NCBI GenBank assembly: GCA_963725035.1
Contig: CAVRWX010000019.1
Span: 1 to 64,000 of the forward strand
Source of the DNA: JALZKA01 sp963725035
Lineage (GTDB): Bacteria; Actinomycetota; Thermoleophilia; Solirubrobacterales; 70-9
Length of the DNA: 64,000 nt
Direction: 5' to 3'
Each line of letters opens with the position of its first letter. Position 1 is the first letter of the stretch. The position numbers and the translations under genes are program-made. Below the pieces are notes generated by a model. That model ran no database searches and was not told the DNA's origin. It was given only the letters and a program-made list of their open reading frames with translations. This document shows, piece by piece, positions 34,859 to 43,211 of this stretch.

Positions 34859-34893
34859 CCCCCGAGGCGGATGCCAAGCATCCGCTTCGGGGG
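34859..34893 (+). promoter_or_regulatory. Intercistronic 16-bp hairpin enclosing the cysT start codon
   Basis: Arms at 34859-34874 and 34878-34893 pair over 16 positions (one G-U) with a three-base CAA loop. The likely cysT ATG at 34871 lies in the top of the 5' arm. No T-run follows, so it is not a standard terminator. It could lower cysT translation relative to the binding protein or stabilise the upstream message. Confidence 0.6.
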
Positions 34894-35663
34894 CCCCGGC
34901 CTCAGACGAGGCCTGGTCGCCGGCTACCTGACCGTCATGGTCCTGCATCCCGATCGCGGTCGTAGTGATCCGATCGGGCGAGGACGGATGGTCGACCTTC
35001 TGGGAGGCCGTGAGCCAGCCTCAGGCAGTGGCCGCGATGAAGCTGACGCTGATCGCGTCGCTCATCGTCGTCGCGGTCAACGCCGTATTCGGGACGATCA
35101 TCGCGTGGGTCCTTGTCCGGGACGAGTTCCCGGGGAAGAAGCTCGTGAACTCGGTCATCGACCTGCCGTTCGCCCTGCCGACGATCGTGGCCGGGCTAAC
35201 GCTCCTCGCGCTCTACGGAGACAACGGCGTCCTGGGGCTTACCAACGTCCAGGCAACGCGGATCGGCGTGGTTCTCGCATTGCTCTTCGTGACCCTTCCA
35301 TTCGTCATCCGAGCCGTTCAGCCGACGCTGATCGAGCTGGATCAGGACATGGAGGAAGCAGCGGCGTCGCTTGGGGCGGGGCCGCTCACCATCTTTCGCA
35401 AGATCGTGCTGCCGAACCTGACACCGGCCATAACCGCTGGCGTCGCACTTGCGTTCGCCCGAGCGATCGGCGAGTTCGGCTCGCTGATTCTCATCTCGGG
35501 GAACATCCCATTCAAGACCGAGGTGTCGTCGGTCTTCATCTTCAAGCAGATCGAGGCAGGCAATACGACGGCCGCTGCGGCGGTTTCGGTCGTCTTGCTC
35601 CTGCTTTCGGTACTGGTCCTCGTCCTCATCAACTGGTACGGGAGGAGGTCGATCCGCGAATGA
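34871..35663 (+). CDS. cysT: Sulfate ABC transporter permease CysT (frameshifted)
   Basis: The start (FGGPGLRRGLVAGYLTVMVL) and the remainder (IPIAVVVIRSGEDGWSTFWEA ... to 35663) are in different frames, joined near 34943. About 263 residues. Multiple membrane segments, PFALPTIVAGLTLLALYG, and the EAA loop in EEAAASLGAGPLTIFRKIVLPNL identify the CysT/CysU permease. Forms the membrane channel with CysW. Its TGA overlaps the cysW ATG. The break sits in the first membrane helix where the hydrophobic pattern clearly continues across it, so an indel is likely. Confidence 0.88.
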
Positions 35664-36562
35664 GTGCCAGCTCGGCGGATGTCGCCGCCAGTAAGAACAT
35701 CGTCAGAGGCGGGCGCGGAGCGCGGATCGGGCTGCGCACGGTTGCGCTGGGGTATCTAGCTGCGCTACTTCTGGTCCCGGTCATCATGATCGTGTTCAAG
35801 GCGTTCGAAGACGGCGTCGCCAACGTGCTCGAGACGCTGACCACTCCCGAGGCAATGCACGCCTTCTGGCTCACGCTCGTGATGGTCGCTGTCGCGATCC
35901 CGCTGAACACGATCTTCGGCGTCGCCTGCGCCTTGGTACTGGTTCGCGACAAGTTCAAGGGCAAGTGGTTCATCAACGCACTGATCGACCTTCCCTTCGC
36001 GATCTCGCCGGTCGTAATCGGCCTCGCCCTGATCCTGGTCTACGGGTCTGTAGACGGCGTGTTCGGCCAGTGGCTGATCGAGCACGGGATACGCGTGATC
36101 TTCACGCCGATCGGAATGGCGATAGCGACCACGTTCGTGTCGCTGCCGTTCGTCGTCCGCGAGATCGAGCCGGTACTGCGGGAGATCGGCGAGGACCAGG
36201 AGCAGGCTGCCGCGACGCTTGGCGCCAACGGGTGGCAGACGTTCTGGCGGATCACGCTGCCTGCGATCCGGTGGGGCCTGACCTACGGCGTCGTGCTCGC
36301 CACGGCTCGCGCGCTCGGCGAGTTCGGCGCGGTTTCGATCGTCTCGGGCCGGATCTCCGGCGAGACCGAGACGCTGCCGCTCTTCGTCCAGAAGCAGTTC
36401 GAAGTCTTCAACGTCTCGGGCGCCTATGCGGCCGCTCTAGTCCTGGCGATCATCGCCCTGGTGACGCTTGGCGCCATGAACCTTGTCCGTAGGCGGGACA
36501 CCAGTTCCGTTTCGCCGTCCCAAATCGTGGGCGACCGCGACTTAACCGAGGAGGCTGTCTGA
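35660..36562 (+). CDS. cysW: Sulfate ABC transporter permease CysW
   Basis: A 300-residue permease with about six membrane segments. DLPFAISPVVIGLALILVYG and the ATP-binding-cassette contact (EAA) loop EQAAATLGANGWQTFWRITLP are sulfate-permease features, as is ARALGEFGAVSIVSG. ATG 35660 overlaps the cysT stop (ATGA), and its stop overlaps the cysA ATG at 36562. Intact. Confidence 0.93.
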   Translation: MSASSADVAASKNIVRGGRGARIGLRTVALGYLAALLLVPVIMIVFKAFEDGVANVLETLTTPEAMHAFWLTLVMVAVAIPLNTIFGVACALVLVRDKFKGKWFINALIDLPFAISPVVIGLALILVYGSVDGVFGQWLIEHGIRVIFTPIGMAIATTFVSLPFVVREIEPVLREIGEDQEQAAATLGANGWQTFWRITLPAIRWGLTYGVVLATARALGEFGAVSIVSGRISGETETLPLFVQKQFEVFNVSGAYAAALVLAIIALVTLGAMNLVRRRDTSSVSPSQIVGDRDLTEEAV

Positions 36563-37551
36563 TGAGCATCATCGTCGAGAACGCAACGAAGAAGTTCGGT
36601 GACTTCGTCGCCCTGAACGAGGTGTCGATCGAGGTCCCGGACGGCTCTCTGACCGCCCTACTTGGCCCGTCTGGCTCGGGCAAGTCGACGCTCCTGCGGG
36701 TTATCGCGGGCCTCGAGTTGGCCGACTCCGGCAGGATCATCATCTCCGGTCAGGACATGACCAAGGTGCCCGTCCAGGATCGTCACGTCGGCTTCTGCTT
36801 CCAGCACTACGCGGCGTTCAAGCACATGACGGTGCGCGACAACGTCGCGTTCGGCCTGTCGATTCGCAAGAAGCCGAAGGCGGAGATCGAGGAGCGGGTC
36901 CGCGAGCTCCTGGCCCTCGTCCACCTGGAGGGCTTCATCGACCGCTATCCGTCGCAGCTCTCGGGCGGACAGCGCCAGCGCATGGCGCTCGCCAGGGCGC
37001 TCGCGGTGGAGCCGAAGGTGCTTCTCCTCGACGAGCCGTTCGGCGCGCTCGACGCGAAGGTGCGCGAGGAGCTGCGTGCGTGGCTCGGCGCCTTCATGAC
37101 GAGATGCACGTGACGACGATTTTCGTCACCCACGATCAGGAAGAGGCGATGGACGTCGCCGAGCAGATCGTGGTGATGAACGACGGCAAGGTCGAGCAGG
37201 CCGGTGGCCTCGCGAGATCTGTACGAGCACCCCACGACGGAGTTCGTGATGGGGTTCGTCGGCCCGGTCAACCGGATCGGCCAGGAGTTCATCCGCCCGC
37301 ACGACCTGGTGATCCAGCACGTGCCGGAGCCGGGCGCTGTCGAGGCGATGATCGACCGGATCGTCCACCTCGGGTTCGAGGTGCGGGTCGAGCTTCTGCC
37401 GGCCGACGGTCCTCCGATGTGGGCGCAGCTCACGCGCGAGCAGGCGGAGTTGCTGGAGCTCGACGAGCGCCAGATCGTCTACGTCAGGCCGAGCCGCAAG
37501 AAGGTGTTCGACGAGAACGGCCCGCGCACCGAGGAGCTCGTCGCCGTCTAG
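36562..37551 (+). CDS. cysA: Sulfate ABC transporter ATP-binding protein CysA (two frame breaks)
   Basis: The first frame has Walker A GPSGSGKST, the Q-loop FCFQHYAAFKHM, signature LSGGQRQRMALARAL and Walker B VLLLDEPFGALDA. A break near 37090 leads to VTTIFVTHDQEEAMDVAEQIVVMNDGKVEQ (switch His), and another near 37205 to DLYEHPTTEFVMGFVGPVNRIG with the C-terminal TOBE-like regulatory domain. About 328 residues in total. It powers sulfate import. Both breaks fall in conserved sequence, which points to indels rather than decay. Confidence 0.88.
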
Positions 37552-37572
37552 CGGCGGCGCATAGGCGAGCCG

Positions 37573-37818
37573 ATGGAGACGGCAGAGCTCATCGCCACGG
37601 TGGTGTTCGCGCTCATCTTCGTCTGGCTCGGCATGGTTCTGGGAGCCACGTGGCGCCAGATGGAAGGCGAGGCGGAGCGTGCGGGTGTCGTGCGGCCGCG
37701 ACACCTTCGCTCGCGCCGGTTCAAGGCTCGGTGGGACTCCCTGCGGTCGCCTCGGGATGCGCGGAAAGCTCGCGCACAGGCGCGGGAAGATCGCCGGCGA
37801 CGACGTCGGCCAGAGTGA
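37573..37818 (+). CDS. Small single-helix membrane protein (tentative)
   Basis: An 81-codon frame with one N-terminal membrane segment (LIATVVFALIFVWLGMVLGA) and a strongly basic tail. It follows cysA by about 20 bases. Its last 98 bases overlap the convergent Rrf2 gene, which is the better supported of the two, so the tail may be an artefact or the overlap real. No family recognised. Confidence 0.35.
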   Translation: METAELIATVVFALIFVWLGMVLGATWRQMEGEAERAGVVRPRHLRSRRFKARWDSLRSPRDARKARAQAREDRRRRRRPE

Positions 37819-38191
37819 CGGTCTCGAGCACGGTCCGGACATTGGCTCGGAGCGCGAGCCAGACGTCCTGAAGCGGCTTCGCGCTGCCTAGGTAGGTGAG
37901 TCCGGCCGGTTCCTCGCCGTGCACCGCGCCCACTGGGCCGTCAACGGCGCGGATGACATCGGCAAGCGTGATCATTGCCGCTGGGCGAGACAGGTAGTAA
38001 CCGCCGTCTGCACCCCGGCTGAGCTCGACGATGTCGTTCTGGCGGAGCTCGTAAAGGATGTTCTCGAGAAACCGGAGCGGGATGTCCTGGCTCACCGCGA
38101 CCTGGTCGGCCTTCACAGGCACCTCCGAGGGCTGCGTCGCGAGCTCGACCGCGGCGCGGACGGCGTAATCGGCTTTGGCGGAGATGCGCAT
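37721..38191 (-). CDS. Rrf2-family regulator (intact paralogue)
   Basis: A 156-residue Rrf2 regulator: MRISAKADYAVRAAVELA, DIPLRFLENILYELRQNDIVELSRGADGGYYLSRP, then ITLADVIRAVDGPVGAVHG. No cysteine is present at the Fe-S ligand positions, so it is CymR-like. It is closely similar to the product of the frame-broken gene at 33251-33710; together they flank the sulfate operon, suggesting a duplicated regulator of sulfur assimilation or a regulator pair with different effectors. Confidence 0.9.
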   Translation of the reverse strand: MRISAKADYAVRAAVELATQPSEVPVKADQVAVSQDIPLRFLENILYELRQNDIVELSRGADGGYYLSRPAAMITLADVIRAVDGPVGAVHGEEPAGLTYLGSAKPLQDVWLALRANVRTVLETVTLADVVAGDLPAPVRELSAHPEATAGSPTEP

Positions 38192-38212
38192 GGCTGGAAC
38201 CTAACGGGAGAC

Positions 38213-38227
38213 GACCCACTGTGGGTC
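38213..38227. promoter_or_regulatory. Perfect palindrome between Rrf2 gene and tRNA-Lys
   Basis: GACCCAC and GTGGGTC (7-base arms, central T) lie 22 bases upstream of the Rrf2 ATG and 18 bases before the tRNA. A second inverted pair, CCTAG at 38227-38231 and CTAGG at 38241-38245, overlaps it. Candidate autoregulatory operator or tRNA promoter element. Confidence 0.4.
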
Positions 38228-38244
38228 CTAGGATTCCGTTCTAG

Positions 38245-38318
38245 GCCCCCGTAGCTCAGTGGTAGAGCGGGAGACTTTTAATCTCTGTTCGTCGAAGGTT
38301 CGATTCCTTCCGGGGGCA
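38245..38318 (+). tRNA. tRNA-Lys (anticodon TTT)
   Basis: A 74-base cloverleaf. The acceptor GCCCCCG pairs with CGGGGGC, discriminator A; D-arm GCTCAGTGGTAGAGC; anticodon arm GGAGA-CTTTTAA-TCTCT with anticodon TTT; T-arm GAAGG-TTCGATT-CCTTC. CCA is not encoded. The convergent HNH gene ends two bases downstream. Confidence 0.95.
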
Positions 38319-38320
38319 TT

Positions 38321-38953
38321 TCACCGTCTTGCAAGGGTCTGTCTACGGTGGCAGTTGGCGCAGCGGATCGCGCATTTGGCGATCTCCCTTCGAAGCCTTT
38401 CGATACTTAGTCCACCACTCACCAACTCTGAGATGTTCGCCTCCTTCTCGCACAGGTGGTCGAACTCCAGGACCAGAAGATCATTGAGGCCGCAATCGAA
38501 GCAGTTACTCGATGACAGGACGTTGTAGACGAATCGCCGGTTGCGCTCTCGCCCGATGTCGAACTTGCTCTGACCTCGACCGAAATCGAGATGGACGCGC
38601 CAAAAGTTCCCGCGGAACGCCGTGCGGCGCCTGTGGCAGTTGACGCAGACGACTTCGCACTCCAAGAGCTCCTTGCGAAGCATCGTCACCGACGCCCCGC
38701 CCCACGAAAGCCTCGTGATGTCGTCCCGCTTGGCGCCGACGTGGTCGAACTCGAGACCGTCTGCGGCAACAGACCGGACCGTGGTCATCGACCAGTTCGA
38801 GCGGCGATGACCCCTCTTCGCAGTCGGTCGCGGTGCAACTGGCACGAGGCGAAGTCTCTCGCAGCATCTGTCGTCGCGGAGGCGGTTGAATGCGACCTCG
38901 GAGGATCCGCACTGCACCGTGGGAGATCGAGGCTGGCCTGATTCCGAGCCCAC
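38321..38953 (-). CDS. HNH-type zinc-finger nuclease-like protein with two HNH units
   Basis: About 210 residues. Two similar units are visible: LEFDHVGAKRDDITRL followed by CEVVCVNCHRRRT, and CFDCGLNDLLVLEFDHL followed by CAIRCANCHRRQT. The FDH and CxNCHRR pairs are the HNH/treble-clef metal and catalytic residues. In the first unit, the N-terminal CxxC appears only in another frame (near 38790-38830), so a frame break in the N-terminal third is likely and the true start is uncertain. Such proteins occur as solitary genes in actinobacteria, often near tRNAs; nuclease activity is presumed, function unknown. Confidence 0.65.
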   Translation of the reverse strand: MGSESGQPRSPTVQCGSSEVAFNRLRDDRCCERLRLVPVAPRPTAKRGHRRSNWSMTTVRSVAADGLEFDHVGAKRDDITRLSWGGASVTMLRKELLECEVVCVNCHRRRTAFRGNFWRVHLDFGRGQSKFDIGRERNRRFVYNVLSSSNCFDCGLNDLLVLEFDHLCEKEANISELVSGGLSIERLRREIAKCAIRCANCHRRQTLARR

Positions 38954-39171
38954 CTCCGTGCGCGAAGTTCGGCGAGAACTGGGAGCCTGTCCAGAGGGTT
39001 GGCAACAGAGCCCGAGGTTGCTCAGCTGGACTCATTTGCCCAGCGCGTCGCTACTTGAGGGCAACGGATAACGACTGTTCGATCAAGGAGGAACGGCCAC
39101 CCGGTCATGCCGAACGTAGGAAAACCCTCGACATACGCGGGAATTCCTACTCTCGATGCCGTTGCCTTGGA

Positions 39172-39621
39172 CTAGGTGTCGCCGTAGTCGCTGCCGCCGC
39201 CGGAGTAGACGGGGGCCGGTGCGGGTGCCGGCGCTGGTGCCGGGGCTGCCGCAGGGGCCGCGCTTGACAGCGACGGCTGAGTCGCCGCCGGTCGACTGGT
39301 TGCCGGCGCTGCCGGAGTTGTCGGCCGCGCCGTCCTGGGTGCCGCCGGAGTGGGTGTTTCCGCCGTCCCCTTCGTCGTCGTCCTCGTCGCGCTGCTCGAC
39401 GTCGACGTCGTCATCGTCGCCGCGCCCGGGCTCGCCTGGCGAGCCGCGGTCGTCGTCTCGCGGTCGTCGCGCTGGTCGTCCTGGCCGTCCTCCTGGGCGA
39501 CCTCGACGGGATCGACCCGCTCGCCACCCTCGTCGTCATCGTCGGCCAGGGCGCTTGTCCCGACCGCGCCGAGCGCGAACGCCCCGGCGACTGCGATCAC
39601 TGCGGTTCTGTTGTCCATCAT
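39172..39621 (-). CDS. Acidic, Ala/Pro-rich secreted protein (probable frame breaks)
   Basis: ATG 39621 gives a signal-like MMDNRTAVIAVAGAFALGAVGTSALA, then DDDDEGG and a charged VDPVEVAQEDGQDDQRDD. The middle third is Ser/Thr-rich in this frame, but in the next frame reads as Asp/Glu/Asn/Gly-rich (DVEQRDEDDDEGDGGN), which fits the start better. The end returns to AAPAPAPAPAPVYSGGGSD. So two compensating breaks are likely. It lies just downstream of the response regulator. A protein with the same style (signal, DDDD, Gly/Ser/Asn linker) sits at the head of the operon at 43208. Confidence 0.5.
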   Translation of the reverse strand: MMDNRTAVIAVAGAFALGAVGTSALADDDDEGGERVDPVEVAQEDGQDDQRDDRETTTAARQASPGAATMTTSTSSSATRTTTKGTAETPTPAAPRTARPTTPAAPATSRPAATQPSLSSAAPAAAPAPAPAPAPAPVYSGGGSDYGDT

Positions 39622-39714
39622 CGACTCCTTTCGGGAGTTCGTCGCTTACGACCAACGACGATCCCGCCCCAGCCTGAGATCCCGATGATGAGCGCCTGAG
39701 ATTCCTCTCAGGTG

Positions 39715-40374
39715 TCAGATGCGCAGGCGGTAGCCCATCCCGCGCACCGTCTCGATCCTCTCGTCGCCGAGCTTTCGCCGCAGGTAGCCGACGTAGACCT
39801 CGACCACGTTCGAGCCCGGATCGAAGTCATACCCCCACACGTGTGAGAGCAACTGCTCCTTCGAGAGCACCTGGTCGCGATGGCGCATGAGCGTCTCGAG
39901 CATCGTGAACTCGCGAGCCGTGAGCGGCACCACCTCGCCCTCGACCGTCGCGCGGCGAGTGCGCAGGTCGAGAGCGACCGGACCAGCCTCCAGCACCGTC
40001 GGCTCCACCCGGTCCTCGTCGCGCATCCGCGCCCGCACGCGGGCAAGCAGCTCCTCCAGGCTGAACGGCTTCGTCATGTAGTCCGAGGCGCCGGCGTCGA
40101 GCCCCGACACCTTGTCGCTCATGTCGTCGCGGGCGGTGAGGATGATCACCGGCATCGAGACTCCGCGCTGCCGCACCATGCGCAGCACCTGGATGCCGTC
40201 CATGTCCGGCAGGCCGAGGTCGAGGATCATCAGATCGAACTCCTCGTCGTCGGCGATCGCTCCCGCCGCGACGCCGTCGTCCACGACCTTCGTCGTGTAG
40301 CCGTTCGCCGTCAGCCCCTTCTCCAGGAAGCTCGCAAAGCGAGGCTCGTCCTCGACGATCAGGATCCGCTTCAC
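39715..40374 (-). CDS. OmpR/PhoB-family response regulator
   Basis: A 219-residue regulator starting at GTG 40374 (overlapping the kinase stop, GTGA). Receiver: acidic pair in VEDEPRF, phospho-acceptor Asp in LMILDLGLPDMDG, Thr in IILTARDD, Lys in MTKPFS. C-terminal winged helix: LTAREFTMLETLMRH, EQLLSHVWGYDFDPGSNVVEVYVGYLRRKLG and the closing RGMGYRLRI. It is closest in style to actinobacterial envelope-stress regulators such as MprA. It forms a pair with the adjacent histidine kinase. Confidence 0.94.
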   Translation of the reverse strand: MKRILIVEDEPRFASFLEKGLTANGYTTKVVDDGVAAGAIADDEEFDLMILDLGLPDMDGIQVLRMVRQRGVSMPVIILTARDDMSDKVSGLDAGASDYMTKPFSLEELLARVRARMRDEDRVEPTVLEAGPVALDLRTRRATVEGEVVPLTAREFTMLETLMRHRDQVLSKEQLLSHVWGYDFDPGSNVVEVYVGYLRRKLGDERIETVRGMGYRLRI

Positions 40375-41883
40375 GGCGACACCACCTCGATCGACGGATC
40401 GTCCTCCTCGTCGGGCACCTCCTGCTCGATCGGCAGCACGAGGTCGAAGCGCGCACCTTCGCCGGGCCGGCTCGTCACGCGCACCCTGCCGCCGTGAGCC
40501 TCGGCAATCGCCCTCACGATCGCCAGCCCGATCCCGGTGCCCTCGTATAGGCGGCTCGACCCACCCCCGCGAGTAAAGCGCGTGAAGATCTGCCGCTGCT
40601 CCGACGGTGCGATCCCCACGCCGGAGTCGCGCACCCAGATCGTCACCTCGTCGCCGGCGACCTGCGCGCCGATCTCGATCTCGTCGCCGTCCTCGGTGTG
40701 CTCGACGGCGTTCCCGACCAGGTTCATCACAGCCTGGGTGAGCCTCTGCCGATCGGCCACGATCGAGAGCGGCGTGTCGCCGCCGTTCCGCCAATCGCGG
40801 TCCGCCGTTGCCTCGGCCTTCGCCACGAGCTCGCCGACGAACTGCGTCCAGCACGACCGTCTCGAGATGGAGGAAGTTCGGGCTCTCCGCCTTCGCCAGC
40901 AGGAGGAGGTCGAAGACGAACCGGTTCATCCGGTCGAGCTCGCCGGTGACGAGCGCGATCGTCGCCTGGCGCTCCTCTTCTCCCGTCAGGTGCCCACCCG
41001 CGAGCAGCTCCAGATGGCCGCGCGAGACGGCGATCGGCGTCCTCAGCTCATGGCTGACGTCGCGGATGAACTCACGCTGGCTCGAAAACGCGATCTCGAG
41101 GCGATCGAGCATCCCATTGAATGTGTGCGCGAGCTGGGCGACCTCATCGTCGCCCTCGACGTCGATGCGGCTGCTCATCTGCGTTCCCGAGACGGACTGT
41201 GCGGCGTCGCGGAGCCTCGACAGAGGCGAGAGCACCCTGCCCACGATCGAGAACGCCGCGAGGGAGCCGAGGATCAGGACGGCCGCGGCAACCGCCGCGA
41301 CGATCTGCACCGCCTCGTTGACCTGCTCGCGCTCGTCCTGCATGAAGATCGCGACCACGAACGTCCCCAGCGTCTTGTTCTCGCCTTCGACAGGGACGGC
41401 GACGTAGCGGACGTCCCCCGCCGGCGACTCGACCTGGCCGCGCTCGACCCGGTCGAGCGTGCGCCAGTCGGGGATGAAATCCGCGAACGAGAACTCGACC
41501 GTGTTGTCTCCACCGAGACGCTGCGGCGTCCCGCGGCGCGGGATCGTCAGCAGTTCCTCGTCGTCATCGGGAACGTTCCGCTCCAGGTACGTGTCGAACA
41601 GCGTCTTCACGTCGTTTCCGAAAGGCCGGCCCGATTCAGGGTCCACGCCTTCCGCGGCGAGCGCCTCGAACTCCTCGACCTCCTGCTGCAGGTCCTCAGC
41701 CACACGGTCGTCGAGGCGCACGAGCAGGACCTGCCGGACGGCCAGCACCGATGCGAACAAGGCGATGACCAAGAGCACGATGTAGGAGAGGAGGAGCCGG
41801 TTGCGCAAGGAGCCGGAGATGCGGCGCGTCAGGCCGCGCGGCTTCATCGCACCCGCGCCCGGAGAGCCTGGACGCGGGCTCAT
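40371..41883 (-). CDS. Membrane sensor histidine kinase (frameshifted)
   Basis: About 503 residues. Two membrane segments (LLLSYIVLLVIALFASVLAV and a second near residue 200) flank an extracellular sensor domain. HAMP follows, then the phospho-acceptor His in REFIRDVSHELRTPIAVS. After a break near 40845 comes the ATPase domain: N-box NLVGNAVEH, G1 VRDSGVGIAPSEQ, G2 YEGTGIGLAIVRAIAEAHGG. Without correction the frame reads through as garble into the regulator. The pairing with the regulator and intact motifs on both sides argue for an indel. Confidence 0.88.
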
Positions 41884-42291
41884 TTACGTGTCTCCATCGT
41901 CGTCATCGTCCCCATCATCATCCTCGTCTGCCCGCGGAAGGCGGCACCGGTGGCGGGGCCGGCGGGGCGGGCGTTGCCGCGGGGGGCTCCGGCGCGGGAG
42001 CCGGGGCAGGCACAGCGGACGGCGCCGGGACCGGGTCGTTCTCACGCTCTTGGGCTGCCCTTCGGCGCTCGCGGCGCTCGCGGCGTCCCGGCGCTCCCGG
42101 CGCTCCATGCGCTCCCGAGCTTCCAGGCGCTCTCGCTTCTCGAGCCGCTCTGCTCGTTCCTGGACAGAGAGTCCGCCGATGTGCACCGACTCGATCAGCG
42201 GTTGGGTCGACCCCCTCAGGAGACCGGGCAGGAGGAGGATCCCGCAGACGAGGATCACGGCGGTGACCGCCAGAGCGGAGCGAAGATTCAA
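41884..42291 (-). CDS. Membrane-anchored coiled-coil / acidic-tail protein
   Basis: About 135 residues: an N-terminal membrane helix (ALAVTAVILVCGILLLPGLL), then a long Glu/Arg-rich helix (SVQERAERLEKRERLEARER) likely to form a coiled coil, and a DEDDDGDDDDD tail. Between them the written frame is Arg/Pro-rich, whereas the next frame gives a clean Ala/Pro linker (PVPAPSAVPAPAPAPEPPAA), so two compensating breaks are likely. It lies between the Ser/Thr kinase and histidine kinase genes with tiny gaps (8 bases and none), so it is part of that signalling operon. No family known. Confidence 0.5.
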   Translation of the reverse strand: MNLRSALAVTAVILVCGILLLPGLLRGSTQPLIESVHIGGLSVQERAERLEKRERLEARERMERRERRDAASAASAEGQPKSVRTTRSRRRPLCLPRLPRRSPPRQRPPRRPRHRCRLPRADEDDDGDDDDDGDT

Positions 42292-42299
42292 GGCTGCTC

Positions 42300-43211
42300 C
42301 TAGAGGCGCGGCTTCAGGCGGCCGATCCGCGGCTTCGGCAGATCGCCGAGTGCCGGCTCGAGCCGGGCGCTCACCTCGGTGGGGGTCGGGCGGTCAGCCG
42401 CATGGAACGCGAGCGAATCCATGATCACATCGGCCACCTCGTGCGGCACCCGCGCCTCCAGGGGCATCGGCGCCTCCACCAACTGCGGCCAGCGCTCTTC
42501 CTTGGGAGCATCGTCGTCATCGCCCGGCTGCGAGTAGGGAAGCTGCCCGGTCGCCGCCTTGTAAAGCGTCACTCCCAGGCCCCACACGTCCGCGGCCGTC
42601 CCAACAGGACCGAGCCCCTCCGGGTCCGCCTGCTCAGGCGCCATGTAGGCATCCGTCCCAACCTGAGTACGGACCGCCGCAGCCTCCTCGACGCTGAGCG
42701 CAACGCTCATGTCGATCATCCGAGGCGGAGCACCCATGATCGTGTTCGACGGCTTGATGTCCATGTGGACGATCCCCTCGCGGGAGAGGTAGTGAACCGC
42801 CGAGGCGAGCTGAACTCCGAGCGGGATGAGCTGCTCAGGCGGAAGTGGGCCGTATCGCCGGACCAGGCTCGAGAGGCGCGGCCCCTCCAGGTGCTCGAGG
42901 ACAAGATGTGGCCGCGGCCCGTCGAGCGTCGCATCGAAGCCGCGCAGGATCACCGGGTGGGCGAGGCGGTTGATCATCGCCCACTCTTCGCGAAGGCCGG
43001 CAAGCGTGCGCTCGTCCGAGACCAGGTGCGGGCGGACCACCTTGAACACGACGACCGAATGCAGATGGTCGTCCCACCCGAGATAGGCGTCGTAGCGGCG
43101 ACCGCCGCCGAGCCGCTTGAGGGCCGTGCGGCCCGGGGCGATCTCATCGCCCTCGGCGAACCCCCAGCTCGTTCGGGAAAGCTGGGGGTTCGTTGCGAGA
43201 GCGTTCGTCAT
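42300..43211 (-). CDS. Ser/Thr protein kinase-like protein
   Basis: A 303-residue Hanks-type kinase domain without a membrane segment. The Gly-rich loop is modified (LGGGRRYDAYLG), the ATP-binding Lys is in VVFKVVRP, the catalytic loop reads HMDIKPSN (HRD as HMD), and the Mg-binding DFG is DMS in RMIDMSVA. APE is present in YMAPEQADP, followed by DVWGLGVTLYKAATG. The catalytic Asp, Lys and Asn are kept, so activity is plausible. ATG 43211 overlaps the stop of the acidic secreted protein gene. It sits in one operon with a two-component pair, an unusual mix of signalling types. Confidence 0.85.
   Translation of the reverse strand: MTNALATNPQLSRTSWGFAEGDEIAPGRTALKRLGGGRRYDAYLGWDDHLHSVVVFKVVRPHLVSDERTLAGLREEWAMINRLAHPVILRGFDATLDGPRPHLVLEHLEGPRLSSLVRRYGPLPPEQLIPLGVQLASAVHYLSREGIVHMDIKPSNTIMGAPPRMIDMSVALSVEEAAAVRTQVGTDAYMAPEQADPEGLGPVGTAADVWGLGVTLYKAATGQLPYSQPGDDDDAPKEERWPQLVEAPMPLEARVPHEVADVIMDSLAFHAADRPTPTEVSARLEPALGDLPKPRIGRLKPRL

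Noticed and set aside
34859..34893. Rho-independent terminator after the sulfate-binding protein gene
   Set aside because: The stem is strong but no run of T follows, and the operon clearly continues into cysT.
38245..38953. Integration site of a mobile element at tRNA-Lys with the HNH gene as cargo
   Set aside because: No integrase, no direct repeat of the tRNA 3' end was noticed, and no phage or plasmid genes lie nearby.
39715..41883. A single 722-codon protein fusing histidine kinase and response regulator
   Set aside because: The kinase frame loses its motifs at about 40845 and reads as Arg-rich garble into the regulator; the ATPase domain is found intact in another frame. A frame break explains the fusion.
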